Below, in pieces: positions 1 to 9,684 of a DNA stretch of 64,000 bases. The DNA lies in the NCBI GenBank assembly GCA_013306675.1, contig JABLUY010000032.1, positions 62,001 to 126,000 of the forward strand. Direction: 5' to 3'. The notes under the pieces were generated by a model. That model ran no database searches. It was given only the letters and a program-made list of their open reading frames with translations, and had not been told where the DNA came from. Every line of letters begins with the position of its first letter. Positions within the stretch are counted from its first letter, which is position 1. The DNA is from Thraustochytrium sp. TN22. Its lineage: Eukaryota > Sar > Bigyra > Thraustochytrida > Thraustochytriidae. A program made the position numbers and the translations under genes.

Positions 1-2
1 CC

Positions 3-698
3 ACGGCCTCACGTCCGCCGACTGCCTCCAAAGATTCGACGACGACGCAGAATAAGGCGGATCGGCCACCGCTCAAATTCCTGTCGAAGGAATTCTTCGA
101 CGACGCGGTGAACATTCCCAACGCGCTGACAATGGCGCGGCTCGTGGCAACACCCGGCATCTGCTGGCTGATCGCAACGGACCAATACAAGCTGGCCATT
201 GTGACGTTTTGGGTGGCGGGCTTCCTCGACTGGCTGGATGGCTACCTGGCGCGGCGCTGGAACCAGATGTCAGTCTTTGGCTCCTTCTTGGACCCGCTCG
301 CGGACAAGCTCTTCGTGGCCGGCACAATGGTCACGCTCACGGCCAAGGGGATCATTCCGCTGGCCCTGGGAGGCATAATCCTGGGTCGCGACGCGGTACT
401 TCTGCTTGGGTCCTTCTACATTCGCTACAGGACCAAGCCCAAGGACGCTGGCTTCTTCGATATGGGCCAGGGCTCCGGCGTGATGGCCGTGGAAGCATCC
501 TTGATCAGCAAGTGGAACACGCTCTTTCAATTCGGCCTGCTCTGGTTTTCCATGACGCACGTTGCCTTTGAGCTACCGCCCGCTGAGCTCATGCCGGCCA
601 TCTGGGCAATTAGTGGCGGGTCCACAGTGCTCTCTGGCTACGACTACTGGCGACGTGGCAACTGGGAGAACATCTTTAACAAGAGCGACTCGCAATGA
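3..698 (+). CDS. CRLS1: Cardiolipin synthase (CMP-forming), 5' end outside window
   Basis: Joins CDP-diacylglycerol and phosphatidylglycerol to make cardiolipin in the mitochondrial inner membrane. The frame is open from base 3, so the true start and the expected mitochondrial targeting peptide lie left of the window. The first in-frame codon that lines up with the family core is a GTG at 108, not a credible start. The CDP-alcohol phosphotransferase signature D-G-x2-A-R-x8-G-x3-D-x3-D is intact (DWLDGYLARR ... GSFLDPLADK). Downstream, GRDAVLLLGSFYIRYRTKP and the FISK/N-like segment LISKWNTLFQ follow the eukaryotic CRLS1 pattern rather than phosphatidylglycerophosphate synthase. Several hydrophobic helices follow. 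It converges on the kinase gene with about 260 bp between stops. Confidence 0.88.
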   Translation, partial: TASRPPTASKDSTTTQNKADRPPLKFLSKEFFDDAVNIPNALTMARLVATPGICWLIATDQYKLAIVTFWVAGFLDWLDGYLARRWNQMSVFGSFLDPLADKLFVAGTMVTLTAKGIIPLALGGIILGRDAVLLLGSFYIRYRTKPKDAGFFDMGQGSGVMAVEASLISKWNTLFQFGLLWFSMTHVAFELPPAELMPAIWAISGGSTVLSGYDYWRRGNWENIFNKSDSQ

Positions 699-961
699 AG
701 CACTCGGCGGTGAGAGCAGACATGAGTATTCCAAGAGCTCCGGCTGGACGCTTTTTTTTTTTTTTGCGTACATGTCTTGGTCAAAGCCGCCCGCCTCGCG
801 GCTGTCAATCTGGGCCCTTTGCCCGCCGTACTCGAGCCTTCCTGCTGGCCAACTTGCGAATGAAACTACACTTCTGACGTGTGTACGTGTGTGGGTTTGG
901 GGGGGGGGGGGCACAGGGCAGGCGATTCGAGCTCCCTCCTACTCACAGTAAAAGAGCCAAA
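699..961. other. Convergent intergenic spacer with homopolymer runs
   Basis: Lies between the stops of the cardiolipin synthase and kinase genes, so it holds both 3' UTRs. It contains a run of 14 T at 752-765 and a run of 13 G at 899-911. No gene is seen. Confidence 0.8.
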
Positions 962-2716
962 TCAGTAGCGCAGGCCAGCTTGGCGCTGAAAGTTAAGCTC
1001 GTCTTGCATCTCCTTCTTCCAGCGCTCTTGCTCTTTGAGCTTGTGCTGCAACTTGTTTTCCTCATTGCGGCGCAACTCGTCGCGCAGCTTCTGCGTCTCG
1101 GCCGTGTTGATGATGGTGTTCTCCCACTCCTCACGCTTGCGGCGGCTCTCCTGCGCGCGGTCACGCAAGTAGGAGGAGACCTCCAGCTCGTCCACACGAC
1201 GCCCACGGCCTGCAACGGCCCCACTGCTGGAGTGCGTCGTCTCGAACGCCGGCATGGCCGCCGCCAGGCGCTCGAGGCCGCCCGAACCCATGTCCCACAG
1301 GGTGGCTGCGGCCTCCGCCTGATTTCCCTGAAGCACCTCCTGGAGCTCGTGCTGGGAATCGAGGTGTGGCCCAGGCTTGGACTTTGCAGCAATAGGCCGC
1401 AAGACCTCGGGACGCTCCTCCACCTCGCGCTCTGATGGGCTCTCCAACGAGGTCGCCTCGTCTGGGGTAAGCAAAGAGAGGAACGGGTGCTGCAGCAGGT
1501 TCACAGCGGTCGGTCGCTCCGCCGGCAGTCGCTGGAAGCAGATCATGAGGAAGGAGCGCAGCGCTGACGAGATATCAGATGGCATAGGAGGCGCTTCGCC
1601 CGTGTTGCAGATATGGTACATGAGCGCCTGGAGCGAGCCGAAGCGCATCGACTTCCAGGGCGGCTTGCCGGAGATCATCTGCAGGACGGTGCAGCCAACA
1701 CTCCAAATGTCGGCTTTGCGACCGTGGCCGGTCTGCGTGATCACCTCTGGAGCCATAAAGTACGGGGTGCCACGCAGGGAGAGGTTCTCCAGGACGCTTG
1801 CGCCGGCCGACCCGCTCAGCACCTTGGACGCCCCAAAGTCTGCAAGTTTGATACAGCCACGGTCGTCCACCAAGATGTTGGCACCCTTTATGTCGCGATG
1901 AATGACGCCTTTGCGATGCAGGTACGCTAGGCCTTGAAGGATCTGCCGCGTGTACTTGCGGACGACGCTCTCCGTGAGCCCCCCGAACTTTTGCAAGAGT
2001 CCAGCGATGCTGCCGCCCGGCACCCACTCGGTGAAGATGAACACCACGTTGGTGCGTGCATCAGCCTCCGAGCCCAGGTACTGCACGATGTTCTCGTGTC
2101 GCAGTGACCGCATCAGGCTTACTTCTTGCTGCAAGGCGCGCACCTCGGCTTCGCTGCTGACTCGGACCTCCTTGATGGCCATGAGGGAGCCGCTGAGCTC
2201 GTTCAGCCCGACGAAGACTTTGCCGTAGGACCCGGACCCAATCAGCTCGCCCTTCTTCCATCGCATTCGCCGCCTTGACGGGGACGCAGTGGTCTTCCCA
2301 GCAGGGGCTGCGCTCGCAGGCGAAGCTGCCAAGTCCAGCGTTGATCTCCTTGCCGCCTGCGGCAAACTCACGGTCGGTTCGCTGTGCATCCGGCTCGCGA
2401 GCAGCGGCGCACTCTGCCTCTGCGGCAAGGGTGGCGCTGCTGCAGAAGTTTCGGTGCTGCTTGACGACTTGGAGACGTGCGCAGAGCTCGCCGCGTCGAG
2501 GCCGCGCTTGCTGATGCTGATGGTGCTGATGGAAGTCGGTGGAGGAGCTGTCGTCGGCGGTGATGATGACGGTGATGGTGATGCTAGCGACGGCGGCGTA
2601 GGCGCCTCCGGGGCGACAGCGCCCTCGGCACCGCTCTGCTCTGGCAACGGCTGCACAGCGCCGACCTTGGCCAAAGCCACGGCCGGGGCCACAGCGACGG
2701 ACGGCGCGCAGCCCAT
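962..2716 (-). CDS. MAP3K-like (STE11 family) protein kinase with MGC N terminus
   Basis: Serine/threonine kinase, 584 aa from the ATG at 2716. The frame stays open upstream to another ATG at 2908 (+64 residues), but the 2716 start gives MGCAPS, a classical N-myristoylation/palmitoylation signal, so I prefer it. About 150 Ser/Pro/Ala-rich residues are followed by a complete kinase domain (about 153-416): glycine loop GSGSYG, AIK lysine near 182, catalytic HRDIKGAN (Asp near 275), DFG near 293 and APE. The HRDIKGAN and GTPYFMAPEV segments are typical of MEKK/NPK1-type kinases. The C terminus is a charged coiled coil. Its promoter region is shared with the divergent metalloprotease gene. Upstream and downstream partners are not visible. 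Confidence 0.85.
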   Translation of the reverse strand: MGCAPSVAVAPAVALAKVGAVQPLPEQSGAEGAVAPEAPTPPSLASPSPSSSPPTTAPPPTSISTISISKRGLDAASSAHVSKSSSSTETSAAAPPLPQRQSAPLLASRMHSEPTVSLPQAARRSTLDLAASPASAAPAGKTTASPSRRRMRWKKGELIGSGSYGKVFVGLNELSGSLMAIKEVRVSSEAEVRALQQEVSLMRSLRHENIVQYLGSEADARTNVVFIFTEWVPGGSIAGLLQKFGGLTESVVRKYTRQILQGLAYLHRKGVIHRDIKGANILVDDRGCIKLADFGASKVLSGSAGASVLENLSLRGTPYFMAPEVITQTGHGRKADIWSVGCTVLQMISGKPPWKSMRFGSLQALMYHICNTGEAPPMPSDISSALRSFLMICFQRLPAERPTAVNLLQHPFLSLLTPDEATSLESPSEREVEERPEVLRPIAAKSKPGPHLDSQHELQEVLQGNQAEAAATLWDMGSGGLERLAAAMPAFETTHSSSGAVAGRGRRVDELEVSSYLRDRAQESRRKREEWENTIINTAETQKLRDELRRNEENKLQHKLKEQERWKKEMQDELNFQRQAGLRY

Positions 2717-3271
2717 CACCACCTCGATTGCGAGCAGCGCGATCGCCCAACCAACCTGCAGCTGCCGCCCCGCGCGCTCTGCCTGACGGCGACTCTGCAG
2801 TGGGAGCGCCTTGTTTGTGGGCACGCGTGACTCGAGTGACCGCCGAGGCGTGCCGCGGGCCGTGGCACCGTGCCACGTGTGTGAGACTGTTCCGCCGCGG
2901 CGCCTCATTTACGAGCCAAGGCCGTGACCAACGGCTCGCTTTGCCGGGGACCCTCATGTGCGCCGTCACACAACTGCGCTTTCAAGAACCACCGCAAGAA
3001 GATAGCGCCGTTGACTAGCTAGCCAGGTACTAACAACAGCGAGAGAGAGAGCTAGCTAACTAGCTAGCTAGCTCGAGAGAGCTCTACTTGTTAGTAGAGC
3101 TCTTTGACTCCAACGTTTGTTCTCCAACGACCGCGTCTCCAGACTCTCCACGTTTGCGTGTTTCCCATCGAGCGCCAACAAAGCTGCCTTGAGGCGCCCT
3201 CGGCGCCGCGCATTCGCCGCGCACGCGCGCGCGCTCGCTCACGCGGGTTGGCGTGGAGTCTCTTCGCCGCC
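2717..3271. promoter_or_regulatory. Divergent promoter region of kinase and metalloprotease genes
   Basis: About 555 bp between two divergent starts. It holds two (CTAG)n islands (about 3015-3023 and 3051-3074), a short GA run (3041-3050) and a strong hairpin at 3078-3103. The metalloprotease start has an ideal Kozak context, gccgccATGG. If the kinase begins at 2908 instead, the region shrinks to about 360 bp. Confidence 0.6.
3078..3103 (+). promoter_or_regulatory. Perfect 11-bp stem, 4-nt loop hairpin
   Basis: AGAGCTCTACT pairs exactly with AGTAGAGCTCT around the loop TGTT. It follows directly on a (CTAG)n island and lies about 170 bp before the metalloprotease ATG, so it may be in the 5' leader. 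Function is unknown. Confidence 0.6.
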
Positions 3272-6200
3272 ATGGCCCGGGGCGCAGCGAGGCGACAAAT
3301 GTGGACACCGCGCTGGCTGCAGCTGTTCATGGTCACCGTCGCGTGCGCAACAGAGGGTCAGGCTTCGCGTCAAATGATCCGCTCTACGGCGCCAAACACT
3401 GTGCGCGAGCTTGCGGGAGCGACGGCGGACACCCTGCTGACCCTGCTGCCCACCCTCGTCGTCCGTGTACTGCCAGCCGCTGCAGACAGAGATTTTGCTG
3501 CCGTGGACGAGGCGTTTGTGGCCCAGGCTGCCACGCATGTCAACGCCTTCTATCTAGAGGCATCCGGTGGCGCTGACGCCTTTAACATGACGCTGCACGA
3601 CTCACCGGTCCGTGTGGACGTCTTCGCAATGAACAGCACGGATGGGGGAGTCCGCGTCTGCGAGGGTTCCGGCGAAGCACCGTACCTACCGGCGATCGCC
3701 ACCTCGGTGCGCCTTGCCATTGGCACCGGAGTCTACGACAGCTTCGATCGCATCGTGATCTCGCTTCCCTTTTGTGAGAACCTGCGTGCCAATGATCAGA
3801 CCATTCTGGGCCTTGGGGAGCGGCCAGGCAAGGTGGTCTGGATTAATGGCTTGGAGAGCAGCGCAGGGAGCTTCGCTCGCACGTTGGCGCACGAACTGGG
3901 GCACACGAACGGCGCAGACCACGCAAGCTTCAAGTCGGCGGCCTACGGTAACCCGTACAGCATCATGGGTAGCGCAAGCGCGATTCCCGAAGGACACTTT
4001 TGCGTGGGCACCAAGGCAGCTTTTGGTTGGCTCGCCTGGGAATCCAACGTTCGTTCGCTCGGACTCAACAGCACGTGCTTTGCCCACGATGGCTGCGCGG
4101 CTTCCGGCGTCTATTGGCTCCATGCGCACGACACAGGCACGTACGACGCTGACAAGCTCTACGGCATACGCGTGTTCACCGCTGACCCAAATCAGGTGCT
4201 TTGGATCGGCCTTCGCAGCCACTACTACTCCCTAGCCGGCGCCCTGGTAACATGGGCTTACGACGACGCTTCGGCCCGCTTCGGGCCGACGCGCCTGCTG
4301 GACTTCTCCTCGCTCACGGATGAAGCGAGCGATGCCTACGTTCCGGTTGGGAGCTCGTTTGTTTATGACTATGGTCGTACAAGCGCGCACGTTCGCGTCC
4401 TACAAGCAAATGAGGACCTTTCCGCCATTCAGGTACGCGTGAGCTTCATTGACGAGGCAGAGGAGGCCAGCCTGCAGGCCGCGTCTGTGGCGCTGGAGGA
4501 GCTCACCTGCGGTCAAACCTATACAGTCCCGGACAGCGCCGTGTCGCACCTGCTGAGACTGCCTCTCACGGATCCGAGCACGCTCACCTTGGTGCAGGAC
4601 TGCTCTGATCCGTCAGCGTCCGCAGCAGGCAGCCCGGGCATCTACGTGTACGACAGACTTCCTGTTCATTTCTTTCTGAACGAGGCTGGTGAGATCCAGG
4701 CCAACGCTGGCCCTGACTTGCTGGAGAGCGCTCTCGCCGAAGGTCAGCCAAAGCGCATGGACCTTGACGTGGGCTGCTCGGCGTCCACGTGCGATGTAGA
4801 CGTTGTCTTTGCCCCGTATTTTTCCGGGACATGGTCCATTGTCTTTGGCGACTCCCACAACGGCCAACCCGTCTACTCCAAGATTATTGGAGGGGCCACC
4901 TACTATTTCGTTTACCACAAGAACTTGGCCGTCTCCGAGGTTGGCAGCGGCTACTACAACGTCTGGCTCGTCGTGGAGCAGGTCTCTGGCTACACGCGCT
5001 ACTTTGCGGCTGTGGTACCGCCCGAAGGCGTGGCTCTGTTGTCCCAGATCGGCACCGGTGCGCGGGCGGCCGTGTACTATTCCGCCAGTGGTCGTGAGAC
5101 GGCAGACGACACGGAATTCGCCTGCGAGGATGCGGGCTTTGCGCTTGAGCTGCGCGACCTGTACATGAGCGCGGCGCAGGATACTTATCAAACAGTCTCG
5201 CTGGGGGAGGTGCGCTACCGCACCTTCAGCCCGGACGCCTATGTCCTACTGCATGGCCTCGAGCAGGGAGCAGAGGTGACCGTGGCCTGCGACCTGATCT
5301 ATTGCGCTCAGAATCGCTACCTAGACGAGGCTTCGAGGAGCTGTTTGGCGTGCCCGGAGGGTACCGTTGCGCCCGCAAACAGCGTGGGCGAGGACGCCTG
5401 CGTGGTGCCTTGCACCAACTTCATCCTGCGTGCCACGGAGTTGGCGCAGAGCGAATACGGCGCCGACGGGCTCTTCGTGGAGACGGCAGGATACAGAGGG
5501 TCCCGCGCCTGGGTCCTCTTTGGAAATGCCTCGCGCGCGAGACCCTTTGCGATCTACATGCTCTCCAGTCGCTGGGTCTTGGGTCCCAGTGTGGGCTCCG
5601 CTTCGCCGTACCTGACCTTGCTTGACTCGCCCGAGGAGCACCCGGTCATCTCCGCCGACGATCTCAACGGCTTCAGCCTGGTCTGTGCCTGCGACGATCT
5701 TCCGGGGTGCGCGAGCTGCCCTGCCGGCACTTTACCTGATCCACTTGATCCTTCGCATTGCTTTGTGCCGTGTTTGGCTATTCAGCTTCACGGAGGTGGC
5801 TCCAGCATTGACGGCAGCTATGAGTTTGTTGACCTTCAAAACGGCCGACCTCGCTTCAAATCTGCTGCCGGGGATGTCCTCTCCGCAACCTCGAAGGGAT
5901 CGTGGTCAATGATGAACGACCACGGGGCCCGCCTCGCGAGCCACGCCTTTGAGGCGATCTTCTGGCCAACGGACCTCACTGCCGCAGGCTGGGACACGAG
6001 CTCCTCTCTCTCCATTGCCTGCGCGGCAGATGCCGAGGTAGACGTCGTCCGATACGACGAGTGGGTCACAGCGATCGACGTGTCGCCGACACTTGCTCCG
6101 AGTGCAATTATCACAAAGGTTCCGAGTGCATCGCCAACCAAGGCGCCAAGCAGAGCGCCATCCAAGGCGCCGAGTAAAGCGCCAACTACGACGCCAAGTA

Positions 6201-7006
6201 GAGCGCCCACAAAGGCACCGAGCAAGGAGCCTACCCGAGCGCCAAGCCGGACACCAACGCGAACGCCAAGCCGAGCACCAACGGACGCGCCAAGCCGGAC
6301 ACCAACGCGAACGCCAAGCCGAGCACCAACGAACGCGCCAAGCCGGACACCAACGCGGATTCCAAGCAAGGCACCGACGCATGCTCCAAGCAAAGCTCCT
6401 TCCGAGATGCCACCCAGTGTTGCTCCGAGCCGTTCTCCAACAAGAAGACCGACCTTTGCTCCGAGCGATTCGCCCACCGAAGCGCCAAGCCGGTCTCCAA
6501 CGCAATCGCCAACGCGACTGCCGTCAAAGACACCAAGCCGAGCACCATCGTCCCTGCCAAGCACAGTGCCGAGCACAGCGCCCAGCACCGCACCAAGTCA
6601 AAGCCCAACCGAGGAGGAGAGGCTAGTGACGATGCGGCCGTCGGAAGCACCAACCACAGCAACGACAATATCACCAACGGCGGCAACAGCGCGTCCTAGC
6701 GTAGAGCTTAAGCTGGTCACCCTTGCACCCACAACACAGAGTGCCCAGCCTACCATTGCACCGACAGTAGCTGTAAGCACGCGAGGCCCAAACATCACGG
6801 TAGACACAAGCACCGATGACAGCTCCGACACGAATGCGCCGACAGGATCGCCGGGGTCCACCGCCTCGTCCAGGAGAGCTCAGAGCTCCACCTCCAGCGC
6901 TGCGACGGTGAAAATGGCTGCTGTCATTTTCGGCATTCTCTTCGTCATGGCCGGCGCAATCGCACTGCTCGCAGGCCGCGCGATGCTCAAACGCCGGGCT
7001 CGCAGG

Positions 7007-7046
<40 letters not shown>

Positions 7047-7258
7047 GGAGCAATCCGTTTCAAACTATTGGTCCTCATATCGGGGAGGGCTACGAGCACT
7101 CACCGCGCTCACCGGGCCTGGGCCCTCCGCCGGGGTGGAACAGCAGCCCGGTGCCCGGTCGAGGCTTCATCGGGACCGACGTGGCCGCCTTTCAGTTTGG
7201 CGGCCACTGGGACGCACCATCGCGGGGCCACGACACGCATTTCAACCCCATGTACTGA
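3272..7258 (+). CDS. Secreted, membrane-anchored metzincin metalloprotease (M11-like)
   Basis: 1,328 aa from the ATG at 3272, chosen for its Kozak context and because it opens a signal peptide (hydrophobic stretch near residues 15-27). The zinc site HELGHTNGADH (His207, Glu208, His211, His217) and a Met-turn SIMGS (Met232) mark a metzincin; the YGNPYSIMG spacing is closest to gametolysin/peptidase M11. Cysteine-containing extracellular segments follow, including two CPxGT-type stretches. Then comes a stalk of about 175 residues of PS[KR]APT-type repeats (about 938-1113), a single membrane segment near 1214-1237, a basic RRARRR stop-transfer, a run of 12 Gln from (CAG)12 at 7010-7045, and a short tail. 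It is probably a type I surface protease acting on cell wall or substrate. The stalk type is common in stramenopile surface proteins (family knowledge). Specificity is unknown. Confidence 0.8.
6240..6357 (+). repeat. 48-bp tandem repeat inside the protease stalk
   Basis: A 48-bp unit beginning gcgccaagccggacaccaac recurs about 2.4 times almost unchanged within the degenerate stalk repeats, indicating a recent tandem duplication that lengthened the stalk by 16-residue steps. Confidence 0.7.
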
Positions 7259-7913
7259 TCATGTCTTTCCTGCTTGTGCATCTGATACCACTGTGAGGTG
7301 AGGGTCACCTAGCTAGCTCTATCTAGCTAGAGCAAGGCCGAGCCATTGGTCAAGTGCCGGTCGAGAGGCTTAATTCGACCATCAGAGCGAGCGAATAGCA
7401 AAGTAAGGCACGTCCTAGGCTACGGCTTTTGGTTCTTGAAAGCTTGCTGCACAAGGCCTGCAGAGCGTGACCTGAGCGACTGTATGACATGCTGCCTTGT
7501 CCGATTGTCAACGTCGTTTGCGGCTCTCGTTCACATCGTCCTATTCATCCCACGAAAAGCCTTGGCGCCGTGCCGCCAGGCACGGCCAGGCACGCCTCCT
7601 TTTTCAAGTTCGCGCGGCGGTGCCCGCCCAGTCACGGACGGTTTTGGATAATCCGATCCGATCCAAGAGGCAGATCGGCGAGACAGAAGCAACGCGCGTG
7701 GGACCGTGGAGAGGGAGGTCTGCGGGCGAGCGGGCGAGCGGGCGAGCGGGCGAGCGGGCGAGCGGGCGAGCGGGCGAGCGGGCGAGCGGGCGAGCGGGCG
7801 AGCGGGCGAGCAGGCTGCGAGTCAGAGGGCAGGTAGCATTGGCTAGCTCGCTAGCTCGCGCAGGCGGGTGGGCGGCTGACACGGTTGGACAAGCCCTCAC
7901 TCATCCACCACTC
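7259..7913. other. Spacer between protease and sulfatase genes
   Basis: About 655 bp. It holds (CTAG)n islands at 7309-7332 and 7841-7857 and a perfect octamer repeat at 7724-7811. The sulfatase frame stays open leftwards through the octamer tract, but that stretch has no ATG start and encodes only low-complexity repeat, so I treat it as leader/promoter. Confidence 0.6.
7724..7811 (+). repeat. (GGGCGAGC)11 perfect octamer tandem repeat
   Basis: Eleven perfect copies of GGGCGAGC, ending about 100 bp before the sulfatase ATG. It is the only repeat with this unit in the window. Confidence 0.95.
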
Positions 7914-9446
7914 ATGTCGGGTCTCGCCGTGACCCGCTCGGCGCTGCTGGTGGCCGTGCTGGTGGGAGTCGCAAGCGTCGGCAGTCACGTCGCAGCTGGC
8001 TCCGTTGGTGCTGCGCAGAAGCTGCCGAACGTGGTGGTCTTCCTGGCAGACGACATGGGGTTTGCGGACCCAAGCTTCATGAAGGACCGCTACAGAGATC
8101 TGAAGAAGAACTTTGAGACGCCAGCGATCGACCGCCTTGCGCGAGGTGGCTTGAGCCTTTCTGACGCGCACGCTGGCGCGCCAGTTTGCGCTCCTTCGCG
8201 CTGCACCTTCATGACGGGCCTTCACGGCGGGCACTGCCCGGTCATTGTGAACGGGCCGAGTCGGCAGTCGATTCGACATGTGAAGGAAACCTGGGCGTCC
8301 CTTCTTCGGGACAAAGGCGGCTACCACACGGCCATGTTTGGCAAATGGGGCCTAGGCTCACCGTCGCAAGAATCTTCACCTGTGGACAAGGGCTTCGACA
8401 TCTTCCTTGGCCAGCTCGACCAGGTCAACTGCCACAATTACTACCCTGACATGCTCTGGATGGACGCAGAGAAGGTTTCGGTTCCCGCGAACGAGGGCGC
8501 CAGCGAGGAAAAGTGTGGTGGCGTCCTGTCGCTTAGGGAGTGTGAGTGGTCTGGAGATACCTTCACGAACGGTGCCATCCGATTCATTGAGGAGCACATC
8601 GCCTCAGGAGAGTCGAGGCCCTTCGCCATCTTTCTATCCTACACCACCCCGCACAGCGGCGACGTGGGAACCAATGGGGAGCGCGGGTCACCCGTGCCTC
8701 GGATTGACTCGTCTGGGCTCGCTGCGCACCTGTCAGAGTGGGGCCTGCGCGAGCTGCAGTACGCTGCGGCGGTGGTGGCTTTTGATGAGCAGGTTGCGAT
8801 CGTGATGAAGAAGCTGGCGGAACACAAGCTCACGAACGACACACTGGTCGTCTTCACGTCGGACAACGGCGCCTCGAACGAGGGTCATCACAAGTACACG
8901 TTCTTTAATTCGAGCGGTCCGCTCAAGGGCTTCAAGCGCAGCCTGTCCGAGGGCGGCCATCGCGTGCCATTTGTGCTGCACTGGCCCGGGCGCATCCCGG
9001 TGGGCAAGTGGAGCTCGGTGCACTTCAACTTTTACGACTGGCTCCCGACCCTTGCAGGCTTCCTGGGTCTGGAAACGGACGACACTGCGATTGACGGCGT
9101 CGACAAGTCTGGCGCGCTACTTGGCCAGAAGCCGCCTCCGGAGCCAAGTCAGTACCTTGAATACTGCGGACCGAACGAGGGCGAGGGTAAATTCGGTCAG
9201 CTCGTTCGTCGCGGTGAGCTGGTATTTTTCTGCCTCGGGCCTATTGGCAAGACGCGTCGTGAACTGCCGGCGTGCAACGCGCGCACAGATATGTGGATCT
9301 ACAACCTGACTGCCGATTTCCATCAAGACAGTCGCCTCAGCCTTGACGATGTCAACGATGACGTCATCGAAGCGGTATGGAGCACGTTCGCCACCGCGCA
9401 CACTGTGCCCTTCGTCTGCCACTTCGAGGAGGGTGAGGTGATCTAG
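7914..9446 (+). CDS. Secreted type I sulfatase (arylsulfatase-like)
   Basis: Hydrolyses sulfate esters, probably on extracellular or lysosomal sulfated glycans or lipids. 510 aa from the ATG at 7914, which opens a clear signal peptide (SALLVAVLVGVASVG). Asp46-Asp47 (ADDMG) supply calcium ligands. Cys92 in CAPSR is the residue converted to formylglycine (signature C-x-P-S-R). FGKWGLG, a TPHSG motif and the SDNGA motif late in the domain are family hallmarks, and the length is normal for the family. Substrate cannot be read from the sequence. It would need a formylglycine-generating enzyme, which is not in this window. The gene converges on the coiled-coil gene with about 240 bp between stops. 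Confidence 0.9.
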   Translation: MSGLAVTRSALLVAVLVGVASVGSHVAAGSVGAAQKLPNVVVFLADDMGFADPSFMKDRYRDLKKNFETPAIDRLARGGLSLSDAHAGAPVCAPSRCTFMTGLHGGHCPVIVNGPSRQSIRHVKETWASLLRDKGGYHTAMFGKWGLGSPSQESSPVDKGFDIFLGQLDQVNCHNYYPDMLWMDAEKVSVPANEGASEEKCGGVLSLRECEWSGDTFTNGAIRFIEEHIASGESRPFAIFLSYTTPHSGDVGTNGERGSPVPRIDSSGLAAHLSEWGLRELQYAAAVVAFDEQVAIVMKKLAEHKLTNDTLVVFTSDNGASNEGHHKYTFFNSSGPLKGFKRSLSEGGHRVPFVLHWPGRIPVGKWSSVHFNFYDWLPTLAGFLGLETDDTAIDGVDKSGALLGQKPPPEPSQYLEYCGPNEGEGKFGQLVRRGELVFFCLGPIGKTRRELPACNARTDMWIYNLTADFHQDSRLSLDDVNDDVIEAVWSTFATAHTVPFVCHFEEGEVI

Positions 9447-9684
9447 AATTTGCAATTTGTTTCACGCCCATCGTGTCAAACTACTGAAAGGCACACTGAC
9501 CTGCACGTAGGCCTAGATTCTTTTTTTTTAATCGACGAAGAAAGTCTACGAGATTTTAGTTCAGTTCTGCGAAGCCAAATTTGCGCAAGCAGCCGAATCC
9601 CGAGCGGATTCCTCCTCGTACCCGGGTGAAAGTGTGTTACCCCGGTGACTCGTTCATGAAAAAACGAGGCGTTGCATGCCCCGG

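Noticed and set aside
7724-7811. CRISPR-like array
   Set aside because: Perfect octamers with no spacers in a eukaryotic setting; a simple tandem repeat.
7497-7913. N-terminal extension of the sulfatase through the octamer repeat
   Set aside because: No ATG start and it would bury a good signal peptide; the repeat is better read as leader or promoter.
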